64,000 nt of DNA from Methyloversatilis universalis (GTDB lineage Bacteria > Pseudomonadota > Gammaproteobacteria > Methylococcales > Methylococcaceae): NCBI GenBank assembly GCA_020723665.1, contig DYIL01000003.1:62001-126000 (forward strand), read 5' to 3'. The position numbers and the translations under genes were made by a program. The notes under the pieces are model-generated. The model was not told where the DNA came from. It did no database searches and saw only the letters and a list, made by a program, of their open reading frames with translations. Shown here in pieces: positions 33,820 through 41,988 of this stretch (within the stretch, counting starts at the first letter, position 1; the number at the start of each line of letters is the position of its first letter).

Positions 33820-34130
33820 ATCGCAAGGATTTTTGTCCTGCGTTTTCCAAAAACTTACATTTTCAAACCTCGAAATAGGCAGCCGGGAGCTTACTGGCTC
33901 GCCGGAGCACTTTAAAACCGTCAGGCGCGAAAACAAATGATGGGCAAAACAAACGGATATAGCCGTATCGAATCATCGAGCACGGCGCGAAGCCTGTATT
34001 GTGATTATCGGTCGTAAGGAGACGACTTTAGCCAAAAGGAAATTGGCTGCTATCTCCTCGCTTCGCACGGCTTGACGACGCCGTGCGGCGGCAAGGAAAG
34101 CGTTGAATCTGCAAGACAAGGCGTTCGACT

Positions 34131-34417
34131 ATGAAATCGTATGCACTGGCCGCGGCATTGTCTTTGCTGATGGTTAGCGGTTCTGTCTTCGCGGACAACG
34201 ACTTCCGGACCTTAGGCCAGGCGTCCAATCTGACTCCGATGAACGAAGAGCAACTGGCGGCTGGAGCTGGGGTGGCGGCGCTTGCGGCGGTGGTTTGATC
34301 AATCTTGCGAACGTTTGTCTTAATCTAGCCCTACCCGTGACGGTAGGAATCGACGTGAGCGTTTTGGGCGTTGCTACTCAGACCATCGCACAGGTTACGA
34401 AACAACGCATCAATTAG
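34131..34417 (+). pseudogene. Sec-exported double-glycine peptide, copy 1 (frameshifted)
   Basis: The first 45 codons match the intact copy at 36685 (MKSYALAAALSLLMVSGSVF signal peptide, then LTPMNEEQLAA). The frame then slips and stops at 34296-34298 after 55 residues. In the next frame the homologous rest continues intact to 34417: two Cys (GACGGG, NVCLNLALP), VGIDVSVLGVATQTIAQ. One missing base near 34258-34275 explains this. Most differences from copy 2 in the second half keep the amino acid or are conservative, so the gene was functional until recently. Its ribosome-binding site (AAGGCG) is weaker than in copy 2 (AAGGAG). A sequencing error is possible. Confidence 0.75.
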
Positions 34418-34465
34418 CGATAAATCGAGGCCCGCGCGAACGACGCATTCGGGCCGAATCGGTCC

Positions 34466-34500
34466 AGCGGGGGAGCCGATGATCCGTTTTCCCGCTTTTT
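34466..34500 (+). terminator. Intrinsic terminator after peptide copy 1
   Basis: AGCGGG (34466-34471) pairs with CCCGCT (34491-34496) and is followed by Ts. A homologous hairpin follows copy 2 at 37170. Confidence 0.7.
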
Positions 34501-34756
34501 GACGAAAGGTGCTCGGAGATCGGATTCGCTTCGAACATTAGCAGGGAGTCGGGTCAACGGAAACGCGCTGAGCTTGCCCGCACGGTGCAAGCGGGAAAGA
34601 CCTGAAGCGGATCATGTAGATGGGAGAAGGATTTCGCTTGCCCGGTTCCGCAAGGCGCGGGCCTGCACCTGAAAGCCGGCCGTCACGGCTTATTCGCGTA
34701 CCGATGAGTATGGTATAAAAGGACGCTCTTTCGGCATCGGATATGAGTGGGGAGAT

Positions 34757-35479
34757 ATGGCAAAGGTGAGCCGACTGGCCACGGCGGTGTTGGCTTTGTG
34801 TGTCGTTACGGATCGAGCGGCCTTTGCCGATCCGGGAAAGGACCCAGCACCGAGACGGCATACATTAAAGGAGATCCGAGACCAATATGTCGTCAAACAG
34901 CAGCTCGATTACTCGTGCGGGGCGGCCGCGTTGGCGACGCTGCTGCGGTATTACTACGGCGAAGATACCTCCGAGCAAGAGATTTTGACCCGCCTTAACG
35001 CGATATTGGCCAATCTGACGAAAGAACAGTGGGCACATAAGAAGCGCATCGGTTTTTCGCTGCTCGATCTCAAGAAGGTTGCCGAAGAAAAAGGCTATCG
35101 CGCCGCCGGCTTCGAGCTGAAGCTCGATCAGCTCAGACAACTCCTCGCGCCCGTCCTCGTTTACGTACACCCGTTCGGCTATCACCATTTCGCGATATTG
35201 CGCGGGATCGCGGGGGATCGCGTTTATCTCGCAGATCCGGGGCGCGGCAACCTGCGCATGAGTTTGGCGCATTTCAAGGACGAATATGGTGGCGTCATCT
35301 TTGTTCTTGGACGAGCGGGAGAAGAAAGTTTAGTGACCTATCCCCTGGAGTTAGGGAGAGCAAGCGACTATCCCGAGCCACGTTTAAAGGATTTTGCCGA
35401 ACGGAGCGATCTCCTGCCGAGTGCCACGACGAATCTGACGGTCAGGACACATCCAGATCCGTTTGTCCCATTAAGATGA
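34757..35479 (+). CDS. Secreted C39-type (double-glycine) peptidase
   Basis: A 240-residue protein with a signal peptide (RLATAVLALCVVTDRAAFA) and a C39 peptidase domain. The catalytic Cys54 is in QQLDYSCGAAALATLLRYY, with the oxyanion-hole Gln just before it; His144 is in YHHFAILRGI and Asp160 in YLADPGRGN. C39 domains are usually the N-terminal, cytoplasmic part of bacteriocin ABC exporters, where they cut after Gly-Gly. Here there is no transporter and the enzyme is exported, so it should act in the periplasm or outside. It lies between two copies of a gene for a Sec-exported peptide with a GG leader motif, the obvious substrate. The start has GGAG only 2 bp upstream, so translation may be weak. 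Confidence 0.88.
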   Translation: MAKVSRLATAVLALCVVTDRAAFADPGKDPAPRRHTLKEIRDQYVVKQQLDYSCGAAALATLLRYYYGEDTSEQEILTRLNAILANLTKEQWAHKKRIGFSLLDLKKVAEEKGYRAAGFELKLDQLRQLLAPVLVYVHPFGYHHFAILRGIAGDRVYLADPGRGNLRMSLAHFKDEYGGVIFVLGRAGEESLVTYPLELGRASDYPEPRLKDFAERSDLLPSATTNLTVRTHPDPFVPLR

Positions 35480-35807
35480 ATTGCGCACGTTCAAGGCGGC
35501 TCCAGACGGTTACGCCTCCTGTTCGCTCGCGGCATAAGGATGCTCGGTGCGCGTTCGTCCGGATCATCGGGCAGCCGTCATTGAACCCAGAAACGGCAGT
35601 TGACCGCTTCGATGCACCGGAAAAGTAGAATGCGGTGAGCGAAGCGAACCGCCCTTCGACTCCGCTCAGGACAGGCTTGCCAGCCGCCCCGCCCGCCGCA
35701 CACTCGAGCGCGTCCCACTGCCGTTTCTAGGTTGAATTACCCTTCACAACCCACCGTGAAATCGCGCCACGCTTTACACGTATCAGCGATATCCGCTTCC
35801 TCTTAAT
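35480..35807. other. Intergenic region with dispersed repeat pieces
   Basis: About 330 bp without a gene. It has a piece of the dispersed GCTCAGGACAGGC repeat (near 35660) and a stretch (35590-35620) resembling the text after sixA near 6250-6280. No regulatory site could be assigned. Confidence 0.4.
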
Positions 35808-35960
35808 GGGGACCTCGAAAAACCGCCTTCCCGGCGGTTTTTCTTTTCGCCAAGCCCAAACGCCGTGTGGGCTTGGCTTACGTTTTCAACCCCTTACGTG
35901 GCCGAAAACGACGAGGCATCCTTGCCCCCTTAGAGCGCCTCGAAGTTTTTCGAGGCGCTC
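35808..35960. repeat. Tri-hairpin element, intact copy
   Basis: A 153-bp element. Hairpin 1: ACCGCC / GGCGGT followed by a T run (terminator-like). Hairpin 2: GCCAAGCCCA / TGGGCTTGGC, a 10-bp perfect stem. A spacer contains ACGTGGCCGAAAACGACG. Hairpin 3: GAGCGCCTCGAA / TTCGAGGCGCTC, a 12-bp perfect stem. Intact relatives are at 36972 (reverse) and 45128. Confidence 0.88.
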
Positions 35961-36374
35961 TCGATTTCGTGATGTCACCGGGAAGAATTTTCAAAAAGTT
36001 AAATCGGCTCAACTTTCAAAAGATCACGTTTGATCAATTGCTTGCATCACCATTCCGTTCGCTTGCCGGTTGTCGATTACAAAAAGTTAAAAATCAGGCG
36101 GCATTCTGCCATCGCACGGATTCTGCCGGGGAATGCGGAAAACGGAGGGATGTTGGCGAAAAGGGCTGCCGTCAGACCATTTGGGGTTCGTTTCGATATA
36201 CCGACGGCGGTTTGTACCGGCAGATACCCAGGCGCAAGGTCATAAACTTGTGACGGCGGCGTAACATTCTCAGCCGGATTATTGGCGATAAGCCTTCGGA
36301 TAAAAGAAAATCGAGCAGGTATGTTTCACCTCGTTTCCAAAATACGGACATAAGCTTGAACGATGCGTGCCTAA
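35961..36374. other. Gene-free region between element and second peptide block
   Basis: About 410 bp, AT-richer than its neighbours. No convincing gene, promoter or hairpin was identified. Confidence 0.35.
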
Positions 36375-36684
36375 AGGATTTTCGGCTGCGCTTTTCAAAA
36401 ACGTACATTTCCCGAGTGGGAAATCGGTAGCCCGAGAGCCTAAGAACCCGGCGGAAAACCCAAAAACCCTCAGGTCATTGAAAAATAACTTGCAAAACAA
36501 ATGGATAGGGCTGTGCCGAATCGAATCATCGAGGATGGCATGAGGTCTGCACTGCGAATGTTGGTCGTAAGGAAACGACCCGAGCCAAAGGGATTTGGCA
36601 GCTATGTTCTCGCGTCGCAGGAACTCGAGGGCCGGACGCGAGCGTAAGGAAAGCGTTGAATATGCAAGACAAGGAGTTCGACTT

Positions 36685-36966
36685 ATGAAATCGTATGCAT
36701 TGGCTGCGGCATTGTCTTCGGCGATGGTTACCGGTTCTGCTTTCGCGGACGCCGACTTCCGGGCCTTGGGGCAGGTGTCCCACTTGACTCCGATGAGCGA
36801 AGAACAGCTCGCGGCCGTGGAAGGCGGAGCTTGCAACGGTGGTTTGATCAATCTTGCGAATGTGTGTCTCAACCTGGCCGTACCCGTGTCGGTTGGAATC
36901 AACCTGAGTGTTCTGGGTATCGCAACTCAGACCATTGCCCAAGTTACCACGCAGAGCATGAATTAA
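36685..36966 (+). CDS. Small peptide precursor with Sec signal and double-glycine leader motif
   Basis: A 93-residue precursor. Residues 1-21 form a Sec signal peptide (ALAAALSSAMVTGSAFA). Residues 34-48 (LTPMSEEQLAAVEGG) are a textbook double-glycine leader, as in class II bacteriocins. The presumed 45-residue mature part (from residue 49) is hydrophobic, with Cys at 50 and 61 that could form a disulfide in the periplasm, then VSVGINLSVLGIATQTIAQ. AAGGAG lies 8 bp before the ATG. It stands beside a secreted C39 peptidase, so I infer export by Sec followed by cleavage after Gly48. The mature product could be a bacteriocin-like, signal or surface-assembling peptide; the sequence does not decide. 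Confidence 0.83.
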   Translation: MKSYALAAALSSAMVTGSAFADADFRALGQVSHLTPMSEEQLAAVEGGACNGGLINLANVCLNLAVPVSVGINLSVLGIATQTIAQVTTQSMN

Positions 36967-36971
36967 CTGCT

Positions 36972-37122
36972 GAGCACCTCGAAAAACTTCGAGGCGCTCT
37001 AAGGGGCAGGGATGCTCCGTCGTTTTCAGCCAGGTAAGGGGTTAAAACGTAAGCCAAGCCCAAACCGCGTTTGGGCTTGGCGAAAAGAAAAACCGCCGGG
37101 AAGGCGGTTTTTCGAGGTCCCC
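36972..37122. repeat. Tri-hairpin element, intact copy in reverse orientation
   Basis: A 151-bp reverse copy, from GAGCACCTCGAAAAACTTCG to GGCGGTTTTTCGAGGTCCCC. Its outer hairpin starts 6 bp after the peptide stop, between the gene and its ancestral terminator. It may now act as the transcript end. Confidence 0.88.
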
Positions 37123-37169
37123 TGTAATATCTAGGACCCGCGTGGGTATCGTGCGGGTCACATAATCCG

Positions 37170-37203
37170 AGCGGGGGAGTGGTTAATCCGTTCTCCCGCT
37201 TTT
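37170..37203 (+). terminator. Terminator of peptide block 2
   Basis: AGCGGG (37170-37175) pairs with CCCGCT (37195-37200), followed by Ts. It is homologous to the hairpin at 34466 but displaced about 200 bp from the gene by the inserted repeat. Confidence 0.65.
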
Positions 37204-37477
37204 CGACGAAAAGTATCCGGAAATCCAAGTGGCGCAGACCGTTGATCTGCCGAGTTTCCTTGTTGTTTGCAATCGGTGTTCATGGCTTATCGATTTCCGG
37301 TTTCGCACTGATAAGTTCATTCGATGCTTCATGAGCCTGGTAATTAACGTACCAGAACAAAGATGAAGGTTGATACTGATAGAGCGACTAGCGCAACGCT
37401 TATTCAAGCGCCGCCCGGGCTGGGGCAGTAACATGCAGATAGGACAAATGCACTTAGCAAAATCAAGGAGTATTAAC

Positions 37478-39076
37478 ATGATCAAGTGCAAATGGCGAGC
37501 GGTTTTTCCCTTGTGTCTTTCGATACTTCATTCAGCCGTAACGGTATCCCATGCGGAAACCAAGGTCCTCGCGATGGCCGTCCCGGACGAGTGCTGGAGT
37601 ACCTGCGGCGGCCCCTATGTCGCCGCGGCAAACGGGATGTGCCTGAGCGGCACCCCAAAGCGAAACCACGCATACGTTTGGGGTCTGGGCAAATGGAAAG
37701 ACAAGGTTTGGATCGGGACGGGCGCCAATATCGCGGGCATCGGGCAAACCGCAAGCGGCGGATTACAGGACTGCGAGTTTACTCGTGATTCCAAAGGCAA
37801 TCTCATCAACGTTCTCGAAGGCGGACAGAGCCAGTATCCTGGCGTTCCCGCGCCTCTGCGCCCGTTTTTGGGGGACTGGAGGCCGCCGCAAGTTTGGATT
37901 TACGACACCGTCACGGGCCAAAAGACCAATGCGACGCCGAACGATCCTCTCATCAACGAAACCCTGGGCTTGCGTTCGGTCGGCGTGTCCAACGGCTTGG
38001 TGATACTCGCGGGTCCGGGTCGGCTCGGCGTAAACGTCAATATGTTCGCCTTCGATGCCGATGCGAATCCACCCAAATACCTCGGCTCGAGGTCTTTCAT
38101 ACGGTACAGCAACATCCGCAAATTCGTGTCGGCGCAGAACATCGTCTACACCGGCGTCCAAACCCTCAGCGGCAGCGGCGAGGTGCTGCGCTGGACGGGA
38201 AACAAGAACGACCCTTTCAGCTTCACGACGGTGGGCCTGGTGGACAACGATGCGGTCAATCTCACAGAGCACGATGGACGCCTGTTCGTGGGCACCTGGC
38301 GACCGTCGACGCTGTCGAGTTCCGTCGGCGTGATCGCCGGAACGGACCGGCCGCCGGCCGGAATATGGATGAGCCCGCCCATCCCCAACGGAGGCCTGGG
38401 GCTTCTTCATGCCGGTCTTTGGACAAAAGTGTGGGAAGTCACGGACTATGAACCCGACGAGGTCCTCGCCTCGACCCAAGGCGTGGGCGACTTGGCTTCC
38501 TTCGCCGGTTACCTCTACTGGGGTCACATGAACCCGCCCTGGTCGGTCTACAGCGCCTTCGTAGACGCGTACGGAGAACCCAGCAACGTTCAGGAGACCC
38601 GAAACAATCTCAGGCGAGCCATTCCCATCTTCCGAGGCCGCGATTTCGCTCGGAATCCCAAAATCGAACTGCTGTACGGGGAAGCGGAATTGCCGCGATA
38701 CAACGGCGCCACCCAAAGCTGGGAGATCGTTTCCAACAAGCTGGGCGTGAGTCCGCTCTACGGCGCGGCCGGTTTCGACGTGCCCACCAATGTCTACACC
38801 TGGACCATGGCGGTTTTCGACGGAAAGCTTTTTGTGGGGACGTTGGATTCGGGAATTAACGGCGAGCCGACCGAGTATCCCGGTGCCGACCTATGGTTCT
38901 TCAAGGACGCAAATTCCAAAGCGAAAGCGTGGACCAAAACCGGCTTCGGACATCCCGACACTATCGCCGGCGTGAGGACGATGGTTCCTTCGAAGGATAC
39001 GCTGTTCGTGGGTACGTCCAGCAGGGCGAATCTCTCGCCGGACGGTGGGTGGAAGCTCATCGGCATAAAACCTTAA
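37478..39076 (+). CDS. Large secreted protein, possible beta-propeller
   Basis: A 532-residue exported protein of unknown family. The ATG at 37478 has AAGGAG 7 bp upstream and begins a signal peptide (VFPLCLSILHSAVTVSHA). The rest shows repeated strand-turn texts of the type KLFVGT, RLFVGTW and TLFVGTSSR spaced along the protein, along with VWIGTGANIAG, which suggests a beta-propeller. Four Cys lie near the N-terminus (DECWSTCGGP, GMCLSG, LQDCEF). It lies just downstream of the peptide/C39 block in the same direction, but a terminator and about 270 bp separate them, so a link is only possible. Confidence 0.8.
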   Translation: MIKCKWRAVFPLCLSILHSAVTVSHAETKVLAMAVPDECWSTCGGPYVAAANGMCLSGTPKRNHAYVWGLGKWKDKVWIGTGANIAGIGQTASGGLQDCEFTRDSKGNLINVLEGGQSQYPGVPAPLRPFLGDWRPPQVWIYDTVTGQKTNATPNDPLINETLGLRSVGVSNGLVILAGPGRLGVNVNMFAFDADANPPKYLGSRSFIRYSNIRKFVSAQNIVYTGVQTLSGSGEVLRWTGNKNDPFSFTTVGLVDNDAVNLTEHDGRLFVGTWRPSTLSSSVGVIAGTDRPPAGIWMSPPIPNGGLGLLHAGLWTKVWEVTDYEPDEVLASTQGVGDLASFAGYLYWGHMNPPWSVYSAFVDAYGEPSNVQETRNNLRRAIPIFRGRDFARNPKIELLYGEAELPRYNGATQSWEIVSNKLGVSPLYGAAGFDVPTNVYTWTMAVFDGKLFVGTLDSGINGEPTEYPGADLWFFKDANSKAKAWTKTGFGHPDTIAGVRTMVPSKDTLFVGTSSRANLSPDGGWKLIGIKP

Positions 39077-39526
39077 GCTCGGCGGCCCATGCTCTCGCCC
39101 AGGGGTGCCGCGCGCCGGCACTCCTTTACCCGCACAGAAAGCCGTCGCAAGGGTTGGGGGCTTTTCGGCCTTTGCCGAGCGAACCCGATTGCTGCCACAC
39201 CCGCCAAACGGCCTCCGGCACGACGGAAAGCGTAACCGAGCGATTTTCTGGCGCGAAGCTGAAGCCGACTTCGAACCCTTGGAAATCCCGAATCATCCTA
39301 GAAACGACAGTTGGACGTGCTCGAATGTGAGGCGGGCGGGGCGGCCGGCAAGCCTGTCCTGAGCGGAGTCGAAGGGCCTGTCCTGAGCCTGGTCGAAGGG
39401 CCTAGCCTGCCCGCTCGCCGCTTTGCGCCTCGCCCCCAATTGGTCCGGCGATTATGCTGACGCCGCACGCCGGGAACGACTTCGCCCCTTCGACGTTGCT
39501 CAGGACAGGCTTATCCCGGCCTACCA
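39077..39526. other. Repeat-rich intergenic region
   Basis: About 450 bp with pieces of dispersed repeats: GTTGGACGTGCTCG (about 39310), several GCTCAGGACAGGC or GTCCTGAGC units with flanking GTCGAAGGG (39355-39400 and 39485-39510). No gene was found. Confidence 0.5.
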
Positions 39527-39530
39527 TTAA

Positions 39531-39630
39531 CAGGCTGTTGAAAAATTCGATGCTCCTACCATAGGTAGTGGGCAACGACGGAACTGTTAACCTACATGTC
39601 GTATGCAGAATGCGTTTTTCAACACCCTGT
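39531..39630. mobile_element. 100-bp MITE with TTAA target duplication
   Basis: The ends CAGGCTGTTGAAAAA and the complement of TTTTTCAACACCCTG are near-perfect inverted repeats. TTAA flanks both sides (39527-39530, 39631-39634). It is inserted in a degraded copy of the TTA-type MITE, which itself joins a partial tri-hairpin element. It has no coding capacity. Confidence 0.82.
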
Positions 39631-39664
39631 TAAAGGTAGTTTCCGATTGTTCAATAAAAGGAAT

Positions 39665-39730
39665 TACGTGGCCGAAAACGACGGGGCATCCCCTCCCCTT
39701 ACGAGCACCTCGAAGTTTTTCGAGGTGCTC
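39665..39730. repeat. Tri-hairpin element, partial (spacer and third hairpin)
   Basis: Starts at ACGTGGCCGAAAACGACG and ends with GAGCACCTCGAA / TTCGAGGTGCTC. The left two hairpins are missing, replaced by MITE sequence ending TTCAATAAAAGGAATT. Confidence 0.75.
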
Positions 39731-40042
39731 AATCGAAAATCCGGATCTTATTCCTTTTCGGGAAACCTTGGTCTCTTTAATTCCATTCCCCCCGATTGCT
39801 TTCTCTTCCTCACCCGTTTGCCTTTGCTTCCGCCATGCGCGATTTGTCATGTCTTTTATTCTTGGTGGTTATATTTTTCGTATTATTTATTCTTTTTAGT
39901 TTTAAGCGTCGCTGTTAACATGCCTCCAACGACGGCTCGGAGGGTAAGACCCGATTGCTCATCCACACGGGAGTTACACCGCCCGAGCGCGGAACCGCAG
40001 AAACCAAAATTTCAGATCGGGAAAACAGCCAAGGCTTTCGCT

Positions 40043-40237
40043 ATGACTTTCAACAACCGTTTGCCTTATCAAGATTCGCAAACGTCGTCCACGGCAGCCC
40101 AAAAGATCCTGGAGGCCTTGCAAGGCCTCCGTTTCGGCGCGGTCGAGATCATCGTGCATGACGGACGTATCGTCCAGATCGAACGCAAGGAAAAGCTTCG
40201 CCTCAACATCTCCTGTCCCGTCTCTCCCGAGGATTGA
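40043..40237 (+). CDS. YezD-like (DUF2292) small protein
   Basis: A 64-residue protein matching the DUF2292/YezD family: STAAQKILEALQGLRFGAVE, then IIVHDGRIVQIERKEKLRL. Family members are short and commonly sit beside sulfate or sulfonate uptake genes. The ATG at 40043 has AAGG about 10 bp before it. It starts the sulfate acquisition region here and probably has a regulatory or small accessory function, not known in detail. Confidence 0.85.
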   Translation: MTFNNRLPYQDSQTSSTAAQKILEALQGLRFGAVEIIVHDGRIVQIERKEKLRLNISCPVSPED

Positions 40238-40401
40238 GGCGGACATTCCGTTTTAAGGACGGCCGTCCGCCGTTCGAACTCCGTTTTTCCATCACCGATA
40301 TCAGCCCACCGGTTCACCGGAGGTTCAATAAGAAAAATACGGCTCGGCACGCTGACCGGATCACCGGAACGGCCTGAATGTGATTACAAGAGGTCACGAT
40401 C

Positions 40402-41973
40402 ATGCAAAACCGATGGTCTTTACTGTGGGCGGCTGGGGTGGGCAGCGCCTGGCTCGGATTCGCCGGAGACGCTTCGGCCATTACCGCCGAACAGCGTTTC
40501 GAAAAATTGGAACGCCATATACAGGAACTCGAGAGGCGGCTGGAAGCCTCGGAAGCGGAAAACCGGAAGCTTCGTTCGAAGAATCCCGCTGCTGCATCGA
40601 CGGCCTCCGAACCGGACATCAAAGCGCTGGATCAAAAGGTAAAAATCTTGGAACGCAAGCTGGAAGTCGAACACGAAGTCGCGGAAGCCAATGCCAAAAA
40701 AATGCCGCGAATCGAGGCGGGTTCCGCCGGGTTCAAGATCACCTCGCCGGACGGAGAGCATCAACTCAGGCTGCGCGGCTACGCCCAGGCCGACGGAAAC
40801 ATTTTCATGGACGATTCGTCCGGCGATGCCATTCCGGACAAGTTCACCATCCGACGGGCACGTCTGAATTTCGACGGTACCTTGTTCAAATACGCCGATT
40901 TTCGCATTGCGCCGGACTTCGGCGGCGGCCAGGCCCGTCTCTTCGACGCTTACCTGGATCTCCATTACTTGCCTTTCGCCAGTCTCAACGTCGGCAAGCA
41001 AAAAGCGCCGATCAGCTTGGAGCGTTTACAATCGGCCACGGCGTTGACCTTCGCCGAGCGCGCGTACCCCACGCAATTGGCCCCGAACCGCGACATCGGC
41101 GTGCTGCTGCACGGCGAATTCGCAAAACCCGGCTACGCCACCCAGTATGGCGGCCCACACAACTTCAACGACTTCGTCACCTATCAGTTGGGCGTGTTCA
41201 ACGGCGCTCGCGACAACGGATTCATCGACAACGATCTCAATGACGATTTCGAGTTTCAGGGACGAGTATTCGCCCATCCCTTCCAGCACAGCGGCATCGG
41301 TCCTTTGGAAGGGCTCGGTCTCGGCGTCGCCGGCAGCTGGGGACACCCACGCAACGAGACCAGTATCCCCGGCCTGACCAGTCCAGGACAGCAAAGAATC
41401 CTGAGCTATAGCGCCGCTAACGGCACGGCCACGGCCACCTCGGTCAACGGCTATCACTACCGGGTCTATCCGCAGCTGTACTGGTATTGGGGGCCGTTCG
41501 GTCTGCTCAGCGAATACGCCATCTCGTCGCAAGAACTCCGCCGGTCCACGACCGCAGGCCCCGCCATCACCGCGAAGACGAGACAGGACAACACGGCCTG
41601 GCAAGTGGCGCTGTCCTATGTCCTGACCGGCGAGGACAGCAGCTTCAACGGCGTCAAGCCGCGCCATGCATTCAATCCCTTCGACGGCCAATGGGGCGCC
41701 TGGCAACTCGCGGGGCGCTGGAGCGAACTGGATATCGACGACGATACCTTTCGCGACTTCGATCCGCGCGCGACCAGTACGCTCTTTTTGGCCAACCCGA
41801 CCCAATCCGTCAGCAAGGCGACCTCCTGGGCGCTGGGCTTGAACTGGTATTTGAACAACAACGTAAAGCTTATGGCGGACTACGAGCAGACTCACTTCGA
41901 TGGCGGCGCAGTAGGCAACCGCGATCGGCCCACCGAAAAGGTCTTTTTCACCCGATTCCAGTTCTCTTATTAA
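40402..41973 (+). CDS. Phosphate-selective porin O/P-type outer-membrane protein
   Basis: A 523-residue porin. A signal peptide (LGFAGDASA) is followed by a short coiled coil (about 28-60, EQRFEKLERHIQELERRLEA), as in OprP/OprO relatives, then a barrel with ISLERLQSATALTFAER, YATQYGGPHNFNDFVTYQLGVFNGARD and an aromatic end (FTRFQFSY). OprP-like porins favour oxyanions. Between the YezD-like gene and the sulfate-binding protein, sulfate is the likely substrate, but this rests on context. Confidence 0.88.
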   Translation: MQNRWSLLWAAGVGSAWLGFAGDASAITAEQRFEKLERHIQELERRLEASEAENRKLRSKNPAAASTASEPDIKALDQKVKILERKLEVEHEVAEANAKKMPRIEAGSAGFKITSPDGEHQLRLRGYAQADGNIFMDDSSGDAIPDKFTIRRARLNFDGTLFKYADFRIAPDFGGGQARLFDAYLDLHYLPFASLNVGKQKAPISLERLQSATALTFAERAYPTQLAPNRDIGVLLHGEFAKPGYATQYGGPHNFNDFVTYQLGVFNGARDNGFIDNDLNDDFEFQGRVFAHPFQHSGIGPLEGLGLGVAGSWGHPRNETSIPGLTSPGQQRILSYSAANGTATATSVNGYHYRVYPQLYWYWGPFGLLSEYAISSQELRRSTTAGPAITAKTRQDNTAWQVALSYVLTGEDSSFNGVKPRHAFNPFDGQWGAWQLAGRWSELDIDDDTFRDFDPRATSTLFLANPTQSVSKATSWALGLNWYLNNNVKLMADYEQTHFDGGAVGNRDRPTEKVFFTRFQFSY

Positions 41974-41988
41974 AAAGGAACCGAGGCC

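Larger units (their letters stand above)
33820..34500. repeat. Duplicated block, copy 1 (upstream region, peptide gene, terminator)
   Basis: This block is alignable with about 36375-37203: TTTTCCAAAAACTTACATTT against TTTTCAAAAACGTACATTT upstream, CAAAACAAACGGATA against CAAAACAAATGGATA, the whole peptide gene, and the AGCGGGGGAG-type terminator. Identity is high in the gene and patchy upstream. The left boundary is approximate. Confidence 0.75.
36375..37203. repeat. Duplicated block, copy 2 (upstream region, intact peptide gene, terminator)
   Basis: The partner of 33820-34500. It is longer because a 151-bp tri-hairpin element (36972-37122) sits between the peptide stop codon and the terminator. 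The left boundary is approximate. Confidence 0.75.
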
